From NCBI GenBank assembly GCA_036259355.1, contig DATABY010000046.1:3426-67425 (forward strand): DNA of 64,000 nt, written 5' to 3'. Under the pieces are notes generated by a model that saw nothing but the letters and a program-made list of their open reading frames with translations, was not told the origin of the DNA and made no database searches. Position numbers and translations under genes: made by a program. Origin of the DNA: JALZDI01 sp036259355. Its GTDB lineage: Bacteria; Actinomycetota; Actinomycetes; Propionibacteriales; Nocardioidaceae. Shown here one piece after another: positions 1-8,965 of this stretch; the stretch's first letter is position 1, and the number at the start of each line of letters is the position of its first letter.

Positions 1-1479
1 CCCGTGCCACAGGGCGAGGTGGTACGTCGGACCGGGGGCTGCCGGGAGTCGGTCGGCGTACGGCGCGAGCCACGCGTCCACCACGGAGGCGGCGAGCCCG
101 CCGAGCAGGCTCAACGCCGCGAGCAGCACCGCGGGCAGCACGAACGCCACCGGCTCGCGTCGGGCCCGTGTGTCGGCGACGCCGGGCTTGCTCGCGAAGG
201 CGCCCCACAGAAACCGCGCGGTGTAGGCCACGGTGAGCACGGTGGACCCGACGACGCCGGCGAGCAGCACGAAGTTGACCGGCGGCGGCTCGTGTTCCAG
301 GGCGGTGAGGACGGCCTCCTTGCCGACGTACCCCAGCATCGGCGGGACGCCGGCCATCGACGCGGCTGCCAGTGCCGCGGCGACGGCGAGTACGGGCACC
401 GACCGGCCCAACCCGCTCAGCTCGCGCAGGTCACGGGTGCCGGCGCAGTGGTCGACCACGCCGACGGTGAGGAACAGCGCGGCCTTGAAGAACGCGTGCG
501 CGACGAGCATGGTCAAGCCCGCCAGCGCGCCGGTGCGGCTGCCGAGGGCGAGCACGAGGACGAGGAAGCCGAGCTGGCTGACCGTGCCGTAGGCGAGCAG
601 CAGCTTGAGGTCGTGCTGCCGCAGGGCGCGCCAGCCTCCGAGGGCCATGGTGGCCAGCCCGAGCGTCAGCAGCGCGACCCGCCAGCCGGGAACGTCGGCG
701 AAGCCCGGGGCCAGACGCGCGACGAGGTAGACGCCGGCCTTCACCATGGCGGCGGCGTGCAGGTAGGCGCTGACCGGGGTCGGCGCGGCCATCGCCGACG
801 GCAGCCAGAAGTGGAACGGCACCAGCGCCGACTTGGTGACCGCTCCGGCGAGCACCAGCACGAGCGCGGGGACGAGCGTCGCTCCGGTGGGCGGGTTCGC
901 GACGACCTCGGACAGCCGGGTGGTGCCCGCGGCGGTGACCAGCATGACGAGGCCGACGAGCATGGCCAGGCCGCCGGCGGTGGTCACAACCAGCGCCTGC
1001 AGGCCCGCCCGCCGGCTGGTGCTGCGCGTGCTCGTGTGGCCGATCAGCAGATAGGAGAAGATCGTGGTGGCTTCCCAGAACACGTAGAGCAGCAGCAGGT
1101 CATCGGCCACGACCAGGCCGTGCATGGTGCCCGCAAACGCGATGAGGCAGCCGGCGAACCGGCCGAGGCCGGGCTCGTCGTCGCGGAAGTAGTGCCGGCA
1201 GTAGGAGAGGACGAGTGCGCCGATGCCGGCCACGAGCAGCGACATGACCCAGGCCAGCGTGTCGACGCGGAACGCCAGCTCGACGTCGAGGCCGGGGATC
1301 CACGGCACGGTCTCGACGTACGGCCTGCCGGACCGGACCGAGGGCCCGAGCGTCGCGGTGGCCACGAACGCCGCTCCCGGCACCGACGCCAGCACGACGA
1401 ACGCGCGGCTGCCCCACCGGCGTACCAACCACGGGGCAAGCACCGACGCCATGCCGTAAGCGGCAAGCGTCAGCAGCAT
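1..1479 (-). CDS. mrpA: Na+/H+ antiporter subunit A (MrpA/MnhA), 3' end outside window
   Basis: Proton-translocating membrane subunit of an Mrp-type cation/proton antiporter, related to the NuoL/NuoM subunits of complex I. Reading the minus strand from ATG at 1479 gives 493 codons with no stop before the window edge, so the gene is cut; full MrpA proteins are usually about 800-950 residues. It starts with a hydrophobic segment and shows the quinone-oxidoreductase-like signature FWLPSAMAAPTPVSAYLH, with the lysine (AMVKAG) used in proton channels of this family. A GGGAGAGAG ribosome site precedes the ATG. Further mrp genes should lie beyond position 1. A NuoL-like or hydrogenase-4-type subunit is the alternative, but the Mrp reading fits the N-terminus better. 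Confidence 0.8.
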   Translation of the reverse strand, partial: MLLTLAAYGMASVLAPWLVRRWGSRAFVVLASVPGAAFVATATLGPSVRSGRPYVETVPWIPGLDVELAFRVDTLAWVMSLLVAGIGALVLSYCRHYFRDDEPGLGRFAGCLIAFAGTMHGLVVADDLLLLYVFWEATTIFSYLLIGHTSTRSTSRRAGLQALVVTTAGGLAMLVGLVMLVTAAGTTRLSEVVANPPTGATLVPALVLVLAGAVTKSALVPFHFWLPSAMAAPTPVSAYLHAAAMVKAGVYLVARLAPGFADVPGWRVALLTLGLATMALGGWRALRQHDLKLLLAYGTVSQLGFLVLVLALGSRTGALAGLTMLVAHAFFKAALFLTVGVVDHCAGTRDLRELSGLGRSVPVLAVAAALAAASMAGVPPMLGYVGKEAVLTALEHEPPPVNFVLLAGVVGSTVLTVAYTARFLWGAFASKPGVADTRARREPVAFVLPAVLLAALSLLGGLAASVVDAWLAPYADRLPAAPGPTYHLALWHG

Positions 1480-1561
1480 GAGGCTCTCTCCCGTCGGAAC
1501 GGGTCGAGTCTAAGGGGAGGGTCTGGACCGGTTCGGTCCCGCTCATGGCATCGTTCGGCCC

Positions 1562-2614
1562 ATGATGCGTGCGCTCACGATCGTGCCTGGGACGTCGGGT
1601 TCGCTGTCGGTGCGGGACATGCCGGCGCCCGACCCCGCACCCGACGAGCTGCTCGTGGACGGCCTCGCGATGGGTGTCTGCGGCACCGACCGCGAGATCG
1701 CCGCGGGCGCCTACGGCGCCGCGCCTCCCGGTGACGACCGCCTCATCCTCGGGCACGAGTCCCTCGGTCGGGTGCGCTCGGCCCCGCAGGGCAGTGGTTT
1801 CGCGGCCGGCGACCTGGTCGCCGGCGTCGTACGCCGTCCCGACCCGGTCCCGTGCCCGGCCTGCGCGCACGGGGAGTTCGACATGTGCCGCAACGGCAGG
1901 TACGTCGAACGCGGGATCAAGGCTCTGCACGGCTACGGCAGCGAGCAGTGGGCGGTGCACCCCGACTACGCGATCACGGTGGACCCGGCGCTGGGCGACC
2001 TCGGTGTACTGCTGGAACCGGCCTCGGTGGTGGCGAAGGCCTGGGAGCAGGTTGAGCGCATCGGCGCGCGCTCCTACTTCGCTCCGGAGTCCGTGCTGGT
2101 CACCGGGGCCGGCCCGATCGGGCTGCTGGCGGCGCTGCTCGGACAGCAGCGTGGGCTCGACGTACACGTGCTGGACCGAGTTCGGGAGGGGCCCAAGCCC
2201 GAGCTGGTCCGCGACCTCGGTGGCACCTACCACCACGACCTCGACGAGGCGTTCGACAAGGTGCGGCCGGACGTCGTGATCGAGGCGACTGGCGCGGCCC
2301 CGGTCGTGCTCAAGGCCGTCAGCACCACCGACAACTACGGCATCGTCTGTCTCACCGGGGTCTCCGCGCCGTCCGGGCGCCGCATCGAGGTCGACGCCGG
2401 CGCAGTCAACCGCGACATCGTGCTGGAGAACGCCGTGGTGGTCGGCACGGTCAACGCCAACCAGCGCCACTACAGCGACGGGGCCCGCGGGTTGGCGGCC
2501 GCCGACCGGCAGTGGCTGGAGCGGCTGGTCAGCCGCCGCGTGCCGCTGGCGGAGTACGCCGAGGCGTTCGAGCTGCACGAGGACGACGTCAAGGTCGTGC
2601 TCACACTCCCGTAG
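1562..2614 (+). CDS. glucose 1-dehydrogenase-like zinc alcohol dehydrogenase
   Basis: Medium-chain NAD(P)-dependent dehydrogenase of 350 residues. The N-terminal catalytic domain has the GVCGTDREI zinc-ligand region, a GHES motif and a cysteine group CPACAHGEFDMC that can hold a structural zinc. The Rossmann domain follows with VTGAGPIGLLAA. The C-terminal part (VNANQRHYSDG and onward) matches the glucose dehydrogenase C-terminal family, so glucose or a similar aldose is the likely substrate. ATG codons at 1562 and 1565 are both possible; neither has a clear ribosome site. It stands alone and diverges from the antiporter gene. Substrate is inferred from family only. Confidence 0.75.
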   Translation: MMRALTIVPGTSGSLSVRDMPAPDPAPDELLVDGLAMGVCGTDREIAAGAYGAAPPGDDRLILGHESLGRVRSAPQGSGFAAGDLVAGVVRRPDPVPCPACAHGEFDMCRNGRYVERGIKALHGYGSEQWAVHPDYAITVDPALGDLGVLLEPASVVAKAWEQVERIGARSYFAPESVLVTGAGPIGLLAALLGQQRGLDVHVLDRVREGPKPELVRDLGGTYHHDLDEAFDKVRPDVVIEATGAAPVVLKAVSTTDNYGIVCLTGVSAPSGRRIEVDAGAVNRDIVLENAVVVGTVNANQRHYSDGARGLAAADRQWLERLVSRRVPLAEYAEAFELHEDDVKVVLTLP

Positions 2615-2617
2615 GGT
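2612..2617 (+). promoter_or_regulatory. candidate -10 TAGGGT for a leaderless transcript of the acyltransferase
   Basis: TAGGGT fits the actinobacterial TANNNT -10 element and ends 8 bases before the GTG at 2626. That places the predicted transcript start at or next to the start codon, and there is no ribosome site in between. It overlaps the stop codon of the preceding dehydrogenase. Confidence 0.4.
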
Positions 2618-2625
2618 TACCGACT

Positions 2626-3405
2626 GTGGAAATCGTGTACCCGCCGGTGATCGGCGCCGCCAGGCTCATGTTCCGGGCTCTCGACCTGCGCATCACGGTG
2701 AGGGGCGCGGAGCACGTGCCACCCACCGGCGGTGCGGTGCTGGCCAGCAACCACGTCAGCTATCTCGACTTCATCTTCTGCGGGCTCGCCGGGGTCGAGC
2801 GCAAGCGGCTCCCTCGCTTCATGGCCAAGCAGGAGGTCTTCGCCAACCCGGTCGCCGGCCCGCTCATGCGTGGCATGCACCACATCCCGGTCGACCGGTC
2901 GGCGGGGTCGGGGTCGTTCCGTGAGGCGATGAAGGCACTGAAGGCGGGCGAGGTCATCGGGGTGTTCCCGGAGGCCACGATCAGCCGCTCCTTCACGGTG
3001 AAGGAGATCAAGAGCGGCGCGGTGCGCCTGGCGATGGCGACCGGCACCCCGCTGGTGCCGGTCGCGTTGTGGGGCGGTCAGCGGATCTTGACCAAGGACC
3101 TGCCGCGCGACTTCCGCACCCGTGGCCGCGCGCTGACGATCGCGGTGGGCGAGCCGCTGCACCCCACCCGCGCGGACGACGCGGCGGCCCTCACGGACCA
3201 GCTGCGCCAACGGATGCAGGAGCTGCTCGAGCACGCGCAGAAGACCCACCCGGACCAGCCGCGGACCGGCGAGGACGCCCCCTGGCACCCACGACACCTC
3301 GGCGGGACCGCGCCCACGCCCGAGCAGGCCGCCGAGCTCGACCGCGCCGAGATGGCAGCCCGCGCCGCCAAGCGTCGCGAGCGCGCGGCCAAGCGCCGCC
3401 GCTGA
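2626..3405 (+). CDS. 1-acyl-sn-glycerol-3-phosphate acyltransferase family protein
   Basis: PlsC-type lysophospholipid acyltransferase of 259 residues, expected at the membrane in phospholipid synthesis or remodelling. It has the HX4D catalytic block in NHVSYLDF, the FPEATISRS block in the place of the usual FPEGTRS, and a late VPVALWGG segment. The C-terminus is a charged tail rich in A, R and K ending in KRRER-type repeats. The GTG at 2626 is chosen because homology begins at VEIVYPP; an upstream in-frame ATG at 2512 would lie inside the preceding gene. It starts 11 bases after the dehydrogenase stop. The exact acyl acceptor is unknown. Confidence 0.8.
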   Translation: MEIVYPPVIGAARLMFRALDLRITVRGAEHVPPTGGAVLASNHVSYLDFIFCGLAGVERKRLPRFMAKQEVFANPVAGPLMRGMHHIPVDRSAGSGSFREAMKALKAGEVIGVFPEATISRSFTVKEIKSGAVRLAMATGTPLVPVALWGGQRILTKDLPRDFRTRGRALTIAVGEPLHPTRADDAAALTDQLRQRMQELLEHAQKTHPDQPRTGEDAPWHPRHLGGTAPTPEQAAELDRAEMAARAAKRRERAAKRRR

Positions 3406-3423
3406 GGGTCCCTCGACTCTTTC

Positions 3424-3469
3424 CGCCGAGAACGCTGAAACACCCACGGGTGCCTGTGCGGTCTCGGCG
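3424..3469. terminator. inverted repeat between convergent genes
   Basis: CGCCGAGA at 3424-3431 pairs with TCTCGGCG at 3462-3469, with a smaller CACC/GGTG hairpin inside the loop. It lies between the convergent acyltransferase and cysN genes and could end transcription in both directions. There is no T-run, and the loop is long. Confidence 0.35.
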
Positions 3470-3501
3470 CACGGTCGGGCTGCGCGGAGCCTGAGCCTGC
3501 G

Positions 3502-4752
3502 TCAGTTTCCGGCGTTGATCATGCCCGCGCCGACGGTCACGCCGGTGGCCTCGTCGATCAGCACGAAGGAGCCGGTACGGCGGTTCTTCTCGTACGGGTC
3601 GCACAGCAGCGGCACCGTGGTGCGCAGCTGCACGCGGGCGATCTCGTTGAGCCCGAGCTCCTCGGCGTCGAGGTCACGGTGCAGCGTGTTGACGTCGAGG
3701 CGGTACTGCAGGTTCTTGATCATCGCCCGGCCGCTGCGGGTCGTGTGCTTGATCGCCAGCTTCTGCCGGGGACGCATCGGCTCGGGCGACATCCAGCAGA
3801 CCATCGCGTCGATGTCCTGGCTGGGCTTGGGGGAGTTCTGCGGGCGGCAGATCATGTCGCCGCGGGAGACGTCGAGGTCGTCCTCGAGCCGCACTGTCAC
3901 CGACATCGGCGGGTAGGCCTCGGAGAGCTCCTTGTCGAACAGGTCCACGGCGGCGATCCTCGACGTGAAGCCGCTGGGCAGCACGAGCACCTCGTCGCCC
4001 GGCTTCAGCACACCACCGGCGATCTGTCCGGCGTAACCGCGGTAGTCGTGGAACTCGTCGGACTTGGGGCGTACGACGTACTGCACCGGGAACCTGGTGT
4101 CGATCATGTCGCGGTCGGAGGCGACATGGACGTGCTCGAGGTGGTGCAGCAGCGACGTGCCTTCGTACCAGTCCATGTTCTTGGACCGGTCGACGACGTT
4201 GTCGCCCTTGAGCGCCGAGATCGGGACGATCGTCAGGTCCGGGATCTGCAGCTTGGTGGCGAAGGACTGGAACTCCGCCTGGATCTCCTCGAACCGCTCC
4301 TGCGAGTACTCGACGAGGTCCATCTTGTTGACCGCGAGCACCAGGTGCGGCACGCGCAGCAGCGACAGGATCACCGCGTGCCGGCGCGACTGCTCGGTCA
4401 GGCCCTGCCGGGCGTCGACGAGCACCAGGCCGAGGTCGGCGGTGGACGCACCGGTGACCATGTTGCGCGTGTACTGCACGTGCCCCGGCGTGTCGGCGAT
4501 GATGAACTTGCGCCGCGGGGTGGCGAAGTAGCGGTAGGCGACGTCGATCGTGATGCCCTGCTCGCGCTCGGAGCGCAGGCCGTCGGTGAGCAGTGCCAGG
4601 TCGGTGTAGTCGTAGCCGCGTGACTTCGACGTCTTCTCGACCGCGGCCATCTGGTCCTCGAAGATCGACTTGGAGTCGAGCAGCAGGCGGCCGATGAGCG
4701 TGGACTTGCCGTCGTCGACGGAGCCCGCGGTGGCGAACCGAAGCAGATCCAT
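3502..4752 (-). CDS. cysN: sulfate adenylyltransferase subunit 1 (GTPase)
   Basis: GTP-hydrolysing subunit of ATP sulfurylase; with CysD it makes adenosine 5'-phosphosulfate from sulfate and ATP in the cytosol. The 416-residue protein has an elongation-factor-like GTPase domain with GSVDDGKST (about residues 10-18), DTPGH and NKMD motifs, then beta-barrel domains. It ends at NAGN without the APS kinase domain that is fused to CysN in mycobacteria; the kinase is a separate gene at 6721-7932. The cysD stop and the cysN ATG abut directly (TAGATG), so translation is probably coupled. Confidence 0.95.
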   Translation of the reverse strand: MDLLRFATAGSVDDGKSTLIGRLLLDSKSIFEDQMAAVEKTSKSRGYDYTDLALLTDGLRSEREQGITIDVAYRYFATPRRKFIIADTPGHVQYTRNMVTGASTADLGLVLVDARQGLTEQSRRHAVILSLLRVPHLVLAVNKMDLVEYSQERFEEIQAEFQSFATKLQIPDLTIVPISALKGDNVVDRSKNMDWYEGTSLLHHLEHVHVASDRDMIDTRFPVQYVVRPKSDEFHDYRGYAGQIAGGVLKPGDEVLVLPSGFTSRIAAVDLFDKELSEAYPPMSVTVRLEDDLDVSRGDMICRPQNSPKPSQDIDAMVCWMSPEPMRPRQKLAIKHTTRSGRAMIKNLQYRLDVNTLHRDLDAEELGLNEIARVQLRTTVPLLCDPYEKNRRTGSFVLIDEATGVTVGAGMINAGN

Positions 4753-5664
4753 CTAAAAGTATCCCTCTCGCTTGCGATCCTCCATCGCGGCTTCACTGAA
4801 GCGGTCGTCGCCACGGGTGGCGCCGCGCTCGGTGACCCGCGAGGCCGCGATCTCCTCGATGATGTCGTCGATCGTGGAGGCGTTGGACTCCACGCACCCG
4901 GTGAGGGTCATGTCACCGACCGTGCGGAACCGGACGGTGCGCGTCTCCGGCTTCTCGCTGTCCTTGACGTTGATGTACTCGGAGTTGCTGAGCAGCAGGC
5001 CGTCGCGGTCGACGATCTCGCGCTCGTGCGCGAAGTAGATCGACGGGATCTCGATCTTCTCGCGGCCGATGTAGTGCCAGATGTCGAGCTCGGTCCAGTT
5101 CGACAGCGGGAAGACGCGCATGTGCTCGCCCTCGCGGATCCTGCCGTTGTACAGCGACCACAGCTCCGGGCGCTGCATCTTCGGGTCCCACTGACCGAAC
5201 TCGTCGCGGTGGGAGTAGACCCGTTCCTTGGCGCGGGCCTTCTCCTCGTCACGCCGGCCACCGCCGAAGGCGGCGGTGAAGCCCTCCTCCTCGATCACGT
5301 GCAGCAGGGTGCCGATCTGCAGCCGGTTGCGGCTGGTCTTGCCGTCGTCGACCACGACACCGTCCTTGATCGCCTGCTCGACCGAGGCGACGATCAGGCG
5401 TACGCCGAGCCGGTCGACCCAGCGGTCACGCGTCTCGATCACCTCGGGGAAGTCGTAGCCCGTGTCGACCTGCAGCACCGGGAACGGGATCTTCGCGGGG
5501 TAGAACGCCTTCTCCGCCAGGCGCATCATCACGATCGAGTCCTTGCCGCCGGAGAACATCAGCACCGGCTTCTCGAACTCCGCCGCAACCTCACGGAAGA
5601 TGTGGATCGACTCCGCCTCCAGCTCGTCGAGCTGGCTCAGGCGGTAGTCCGCATGTGTGGTCAT
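4753..5664 (-). CDS. cysD: sulfate adenylyltransferase subunit 2
   Basis: Catalytic PP-loop subunit of ATP sulfurylase, working with CysN. The 303-residue protein shows the PP-loop SGGKDS at residues 38-43 and the conserved VDTGYDFPEVIETRD segment. The ATG at 5664 (MTTHADYRLS) is chosen over an in-frame start 27 codons earlier because GGAG sits just upstream and the protein family begins there. It is third in the operon APS kinase - permease - cysD - cysN, 49 bases after the permease. Confidence 0.95.
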   Translation of the reverse strand: MTTHADYRLSQLDELEAESIHIFREVAAEFEKPVLMFSGGKDSIVMMRLAEKAFYPAKIPFPVLQVDTGYDFPEVIETRDRWVDRLGVRLIVASVEQAIKDGVVVDDGKTSRNRLQIGTLLHVIEEEGFTAAFGGGRRDEEKARAKERVYSHRDEFGQWDPKMQRPELWSLYNGRIREGEHMRVFPLSNWTELDIWHYIGREKIEIPSIYFAHEREIVDRDGLLLSNSEYINVKDSEKPETRTVRFRTVGDMTLTGCVESNASTIDDIIEEIAASRVTERGATRGDDRFSEAAMEDRKREGYF

Positions 5665-5713
5665 GGCAGTGTCTCCAAGGGGCTTCGTCCTCCTGTCGAA
5701 AGCAGCGGCCATC

Positions 5714-6703
5714 CTAGCGATGCTCGCTGGGCGCGGTCTCCTCACGGTCCGGTGGCGTCCGTGACGAACCGTTTGCCCCGGGCTGCGTCGTGCCCTGCCC
5801 CATCGTCTCGAAAGGCGGCAGACCGTGCAGGCGTCGGACCCCGCCCCAGGCCAGTGGCCCCAGGATCAGCAGCGCCGCGCCGATCAGCCCGACATACTCC
5901 GGGGGAACACCCAGCAAGGTCAAACCCGTGAGCGTGAGCACGATCACGATGCCGCGCTTGACCACGCCCTCCGACACCCAGTGCGCCAGTCGTGACCCGA
6001 GGAACGTGCCGGGGATGCCACCGAGCACCAGCGGGATGAGCACCGTCCACTCGACCCCCGTGACCAGGACGTGGCTGACCGCCGCCGACAGCACCAGCGG
6101 CACCGCCTGAACCAGGTCGGTGCCCACCAGCTTGACGGCCTCCAGGGCGGGGTAGAGCAGCAGCAGGCACACCATGATCAGCGAGCCCGAGCCCACCGAG
6201 GTGATGCCGACCAGCAGGCCGCCGACGGCGCCGATCGCGAGGGTCGGCACCGCCCGGACGACGACGTCGCGCCGGCCTCTGCCGCTGCCGGACACCGTGG
6301 CACGCAGCTGGAGGTAGTTGCGCAGCGTGTACGTCGACGCGGTCAGCAGGAGCGCCGCCCCGATCGCCAGCTTGACGAACTCCTCCGCGTCGCCTTCTCC
6401 GCCGCCCACCGCCTGAACGATGAAGGCGCCCGCGAACGCGGTCGGCACCGAGCCGAGCATCAGCCAGCCGGCCAGCTTGAGGTTCGGCGAGCCGTGCCGC
6501 CAGTGCACCCCGGCGCCGACGCTCTTGGTGACGGAGGCGGCGACCAGGTCGTTGGCCACGGCGGCGGTCGGGTTGATGCCCAGGAAGATCAGCGCGGGCG
6601 TCATCAAGGCACCGCCGCCCATGCCGGTGAGACCGACGACGATGCCGACCAGGAACGCGACGACGAAGATCGACAGCGCTGCTTGTGTCAGGAGGGCTTC
6701 CAC
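5714..6703 (-). CDS. TauE/SafE-family sulfur-anion permease
   Basis: Polytopic membrane protein of 329 residues. The family moves sulfite, sulfoacetate or related anions. It has the two TauE/SafE repeats: an N-terminal GLTGMGGGALMTPALIF segment and a central GITSVGSGSLIM segment, each followed by hydrophobic helices; the last about 40 residues are polar. It starts at GTG 6703 with GGAGAGGAC upstream, 17 bases after the APS kinase stop and before cysD, so it is inside the sulfate-activation operon. Sulfate or sulfite as substrate is inferred from this position; direction of transport cannot be told. Confidence 0.8.
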   Translation of the reverse strand: MEALLTQAALSIFVVAFLVGIVVGLTGMGGGALMTPALIFLGINPTAAVANDLVAASVTKSVGAGVHWRHGSPNLKLAGWLMLGSVPTAFAGAFIVQAVGGGEGDAEEFVKLAIGAALLLTASTYTLRNYLQLRATVSGSGRGRRDVVVRAVPTLAIGAVGGLLVGITSVGSGSLIMVCLLLLYPALEAVKLVGTDLVQAVPLVLSAAVSHVLVTGVEWTVLIPLVLGGIPGTFLGSRLAHWVSEGVVKRGIVIVLTLTGLTLLGVPPEYVGLIGAALLILGPLAWGGVRRLHGLPPFETMGQGTTQPGANGSSRTPPDREETAPSEHR

Positions 6704-6720
6704 CCGGTGAGTCCTCTCCG

Positions 6721-7932
6721 CTAATCAGGCGTGCCGTGGCCGGCGAGCCAGCCATCGTTGCGCAGGATGCCGAGCACGTCGTCGAGGGCATCCTCGATGC
6801 TGCGCCCGGTCGTGTCCACGGTCACCGCCGCGTCGGTCGGCACCTCGTACGGCGAGCTGATGCCGGTGAAGTCGGGGATCGCCCCCGCCCGGGCCTTGGC
6901 GTACAGCCCCTTGCGGTCGCGACGCTCGCACTCCTCGATCGGGGTGGCGACATGGACCAGCACGAACGCGCCACCGGCGGACTCGACCATGGCCCGTACC
7001 TCCCGGCGGGTCGCGTCGAACGGCGCGATCGGGGAGCAGATCGCGACCCCGCGGTGCCGGCTGATCTCGGCGGCCACCCAGCCGATGCGGCGGATGTTGG
7101 TCTCGCGGTCCTCGCGGGAGAACCCGAGCCCCGCCGAAAGATGCCGGCGCACGACGTCTCCGTCGAGCGAGGTGACGGTGCGGTCGCCCCGCTCGAGCAG
7201 CACGTCGTGCAGCGCCCGCGCGAGCGTCGACTTTCCCGAGCCGGAGAACCCGGTGAAGAACACCACCAACCCTCGGCGGTGCCGCGGCGGACGGTCTGCC
7301 TCGACGATGCGCCGCACCACCGCAGGCAGGGCTCCCTCGCCGGGCGGCAGATGGAGGACCTCGTCGCTGTAGGCCAGGGCGACCTCGTCGCGGAAGGTCG
7401 CGTCCTGCTGCGCGTCGTCTCGTCGCGCGGCCGCCACGGCGACCACCTCGGCGCCGTCGACCTCCGCCGCGGCGGCCAGCGTCGCGCGGACCAGGGCCGG
7501 CGCCGAGAGTCCCTCGGGGGAACCCGTTCCGACCAACGGCAGCAGCAGCGGCACCGCGCTCTCGGACCGCGCGACCGTGTCGACCGCCTCGATCGACTCG
7601 ACGGTCAGCGGCCGGCTCACGGGCACGGCGAACGTCGGCGTACCGGCGTGCTTCTCGCGCACCTCCTGGGGCGACCGGTGGTAGCGCCGGAACGCGCCGA
7701 ACTCCGGATGGGTGAGCGCCGCCACCGTGCCCAGGGATGTGTCGCCGTCGCGGTGCTGCACGCTGAACGTCGCCAGCGGCAGACCCTCCGGGTCGGTGAG
7801 CTCCAGGGTGTCACCGGCGGTGTCCGCGACCTCAGCCGGGAGCACCAGCGCGAGTGGCTCCTCCAGCGCGCCGATCAGGATCAGCTCGAGGTCGTCGAGC
7901 TCGCGCGGGGACGGGGTCCACTGGGTCGGCAC
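6721..7932 (-). CDS. cysC: adenylyl-sulfate kinase with a degenerate ATP-sulfurylase-like N-terminal half
   Basis: Phosphorylates adenosine 5'-phosphosulfate to PAPS. The C-terminal half (about residues 220-400) is a full APS kinase: P-loop GFSGSGKST at 228-236, LDGDVVRRHL, GFSREDRETN and CSPIAPFDATRREV. Residues 1-100 look like the PUA-like N-domain of ATP sulfurylase, and 100-210 like a shortened catalytic domain that lacks the QTRNP and GRDH motifs. It therefore seems to be a Sat-CysC-type bifunctional protein that lost its sulfurylase function, now supplied by CysDN downstream. Start GTG at 7932; first gene of the operon and 38 bases from the divergent asparaginase. Confidence 0.85.
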   Translation of the reverse strand: MPTQWTPSPRELDDLELILIGALEEPLALVLPAEVADTAGDTLELTDPEGLPLATFSVQHRDGDTSLGTVAALTHPEFGAFRRYHRSPQEVREKHAGTPTFAVPVSRPLTVESIEAVDTVARSESAVPLLLPLVGTGSPEGLSAPALVRATLAAAAEVDGAEVVAVAAARRDDAQQDATFRDEVALAYSDEVLHLPPGEGALPAVVRRIVEADRPPRHRRGLVVFFTGFSGSGKSTLARALHDVLLERGDRTVTSLDGDVVRRHLSAGLGFSREDRETNIRRIGWVAAEISRHRGVAICSPIAPFDATRREVRAMVESAGGAFVLVHVATPIEECERRDRKGLYAKARAGAIPDFTGISSPYEVPTDAAVTVDTTGRSIEDALDDVLGILRNDGWLAGHGTPD

Positions 7933-7956
7933 CCGGCCGATTGTGCCAGCCGCCGG

Positions 7957-7962
7957 TAGGGT
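7957..7962 (+). promoter_or_regulatory. candidate -10 TAGGGT for a leaderless asparaginase transcript
   Basis: TAGGGT ends 8 bases before the GTG at 7971, with no ribosome site between. The whole divergent intergenic region to the APS kinase start is 38 bases. Confidence 0.45.
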
Positions 7963-7970
7963 CGCCCGAC

Positions 7971-8948
7971 GTGACCGCGCCTGCGAACTCCGCCGCTGCC
8001 TCTGCCGACACCCGACCCGTGGTGGCCGAGGTCGTCCGGTCGGGGTTCGTCGAGGGCCACCATCACGGCTCGGTGGTCGCGCTCTCCCCGGACGGCTCGG
8101 TGCGATGGTCGGTCGGGGACGTGGGCACGACCATGCTCCCGCGCTCGAGCAACAAGCCGATGCAGGCGGTCGGCATGCTGCGCTGCGGGCTCGACCTGCC
8201 CCCCGACCTGCTCGCGCTGGCGGCGGCGTCGCACTCGGGGGAGGCCTTCCACCTCGACGGAGTGCGCCGGATCCTCGCCGGTGCGGGCCTGGACGAGTCC
8301 GCGCTGCAGACGCCGTCGGACCACCCCCTCGACGAGGTCGACCGGGAGGCGGTGCTGCGCGCGGGCGGCGAGAAGTCGTCGGTCGCGATGAACTGCAGCG
8401 GCAAGCACGCCGCGATGCTGGCGACCTGTGTGCTCAACGGCTGGGACACCCGGACCTACCTCGAACCCGGACACCCGGTGCAGACCGCCGTCCGGGCCGC
8501 GGTGGAGGACCTGACCGGCGTCGCTGTCGCGGTCACGGCCGTCGACGGCTGCGGCGCCCCGCTGCTGTCCACGTCGCTGACGGGGCTCGCGCGGGCGTTC
8601 CAGCGAATGGCGGTGGCCGCGCCCGGCACCGCGGAGCACCGGATGGCCTCGGCGTACCGCGAGCACCCGGAGCACGCCTCGGGGACGCGACGCGACGAGG
8701 CCCGGCTGCTCCGGGCACTGCCCGGCACGATCGGCAAGGCCGGTGCCGAAGGCTGCTACGCCGTCGCGCTGCCTGATGGGCACGCGGTCGCGCTCAAGAT
8801 CGACGACGGCGCGCCCCGGGCCCGACCGGTCGTGATGGCGTCCGCGCTGCGCCGCCTGGGCGTGCGGCACCCGGCCCTGGACGAGACCGGGGACCACCCC
8901 GTGTACGGCGGCGGACGCCGGGTAGGTGTCATACGCCCGGTTTGGTAG
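7971..8948 (+). CDS. asparaginase, L-asparaginase II family
   Basis: Predicted to hydrolyse L-asparagine to aspartate and ammonia. The 325-residue protein belongs to the L-asparaginase II family of actinobacteria and rhizobia, shown by SSNKPMQAVG, AAASHSGEAFH, MNCSGKHAAML and the VDGCGAP segment. The family differs from the classic AnsA/AnsB fold. GTG at 7971 is chosen because the family starts with a short variable tail followed by VAEVVRSGFVEG; the open frame runs upstream into the APS kinase gene and has no support there. Monocistronic. Confidence 0.85.
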   Translation: MTAPANSAAASADTRPVVAEVVRSGFVEGHHHGSVVALSPDGSVRWSVGDVGTTMLPRSSNKPMQAVGMLRCGLDLPPDLLALAAASHSGEAFHLDGVRRILAGAGLDESALQTPSDHPLDEVDREAVLRAGGEKSSVAMNCSGKHAAMLATCVLNGWDTRTYLEPGHPVQTAVRAAVEDLTGVAVAVTAVDGCGAPLLSTSLTGLARAFQRMAVAAPGTAEHRMASAYREHPEHASGTRRDEARLLRALPGTIGKAGAEGCYAVALPDGHAVALKIDDGAPRARPVVMASALRRLGVRHPALDETGDHPVYGGGRRVGVIRPVW

Positions 8949-8965
8949 CCCGAACCGGGTTTGGC

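Noticed and set aside
4..1734. Open frame of 576 codons on the plus strand
   Set aside because: It is antisense to the antiporter gene on the minus strand, which has clear family motifs; the plus frame is a low-complexity Gly/Arg/His-rich shadow.
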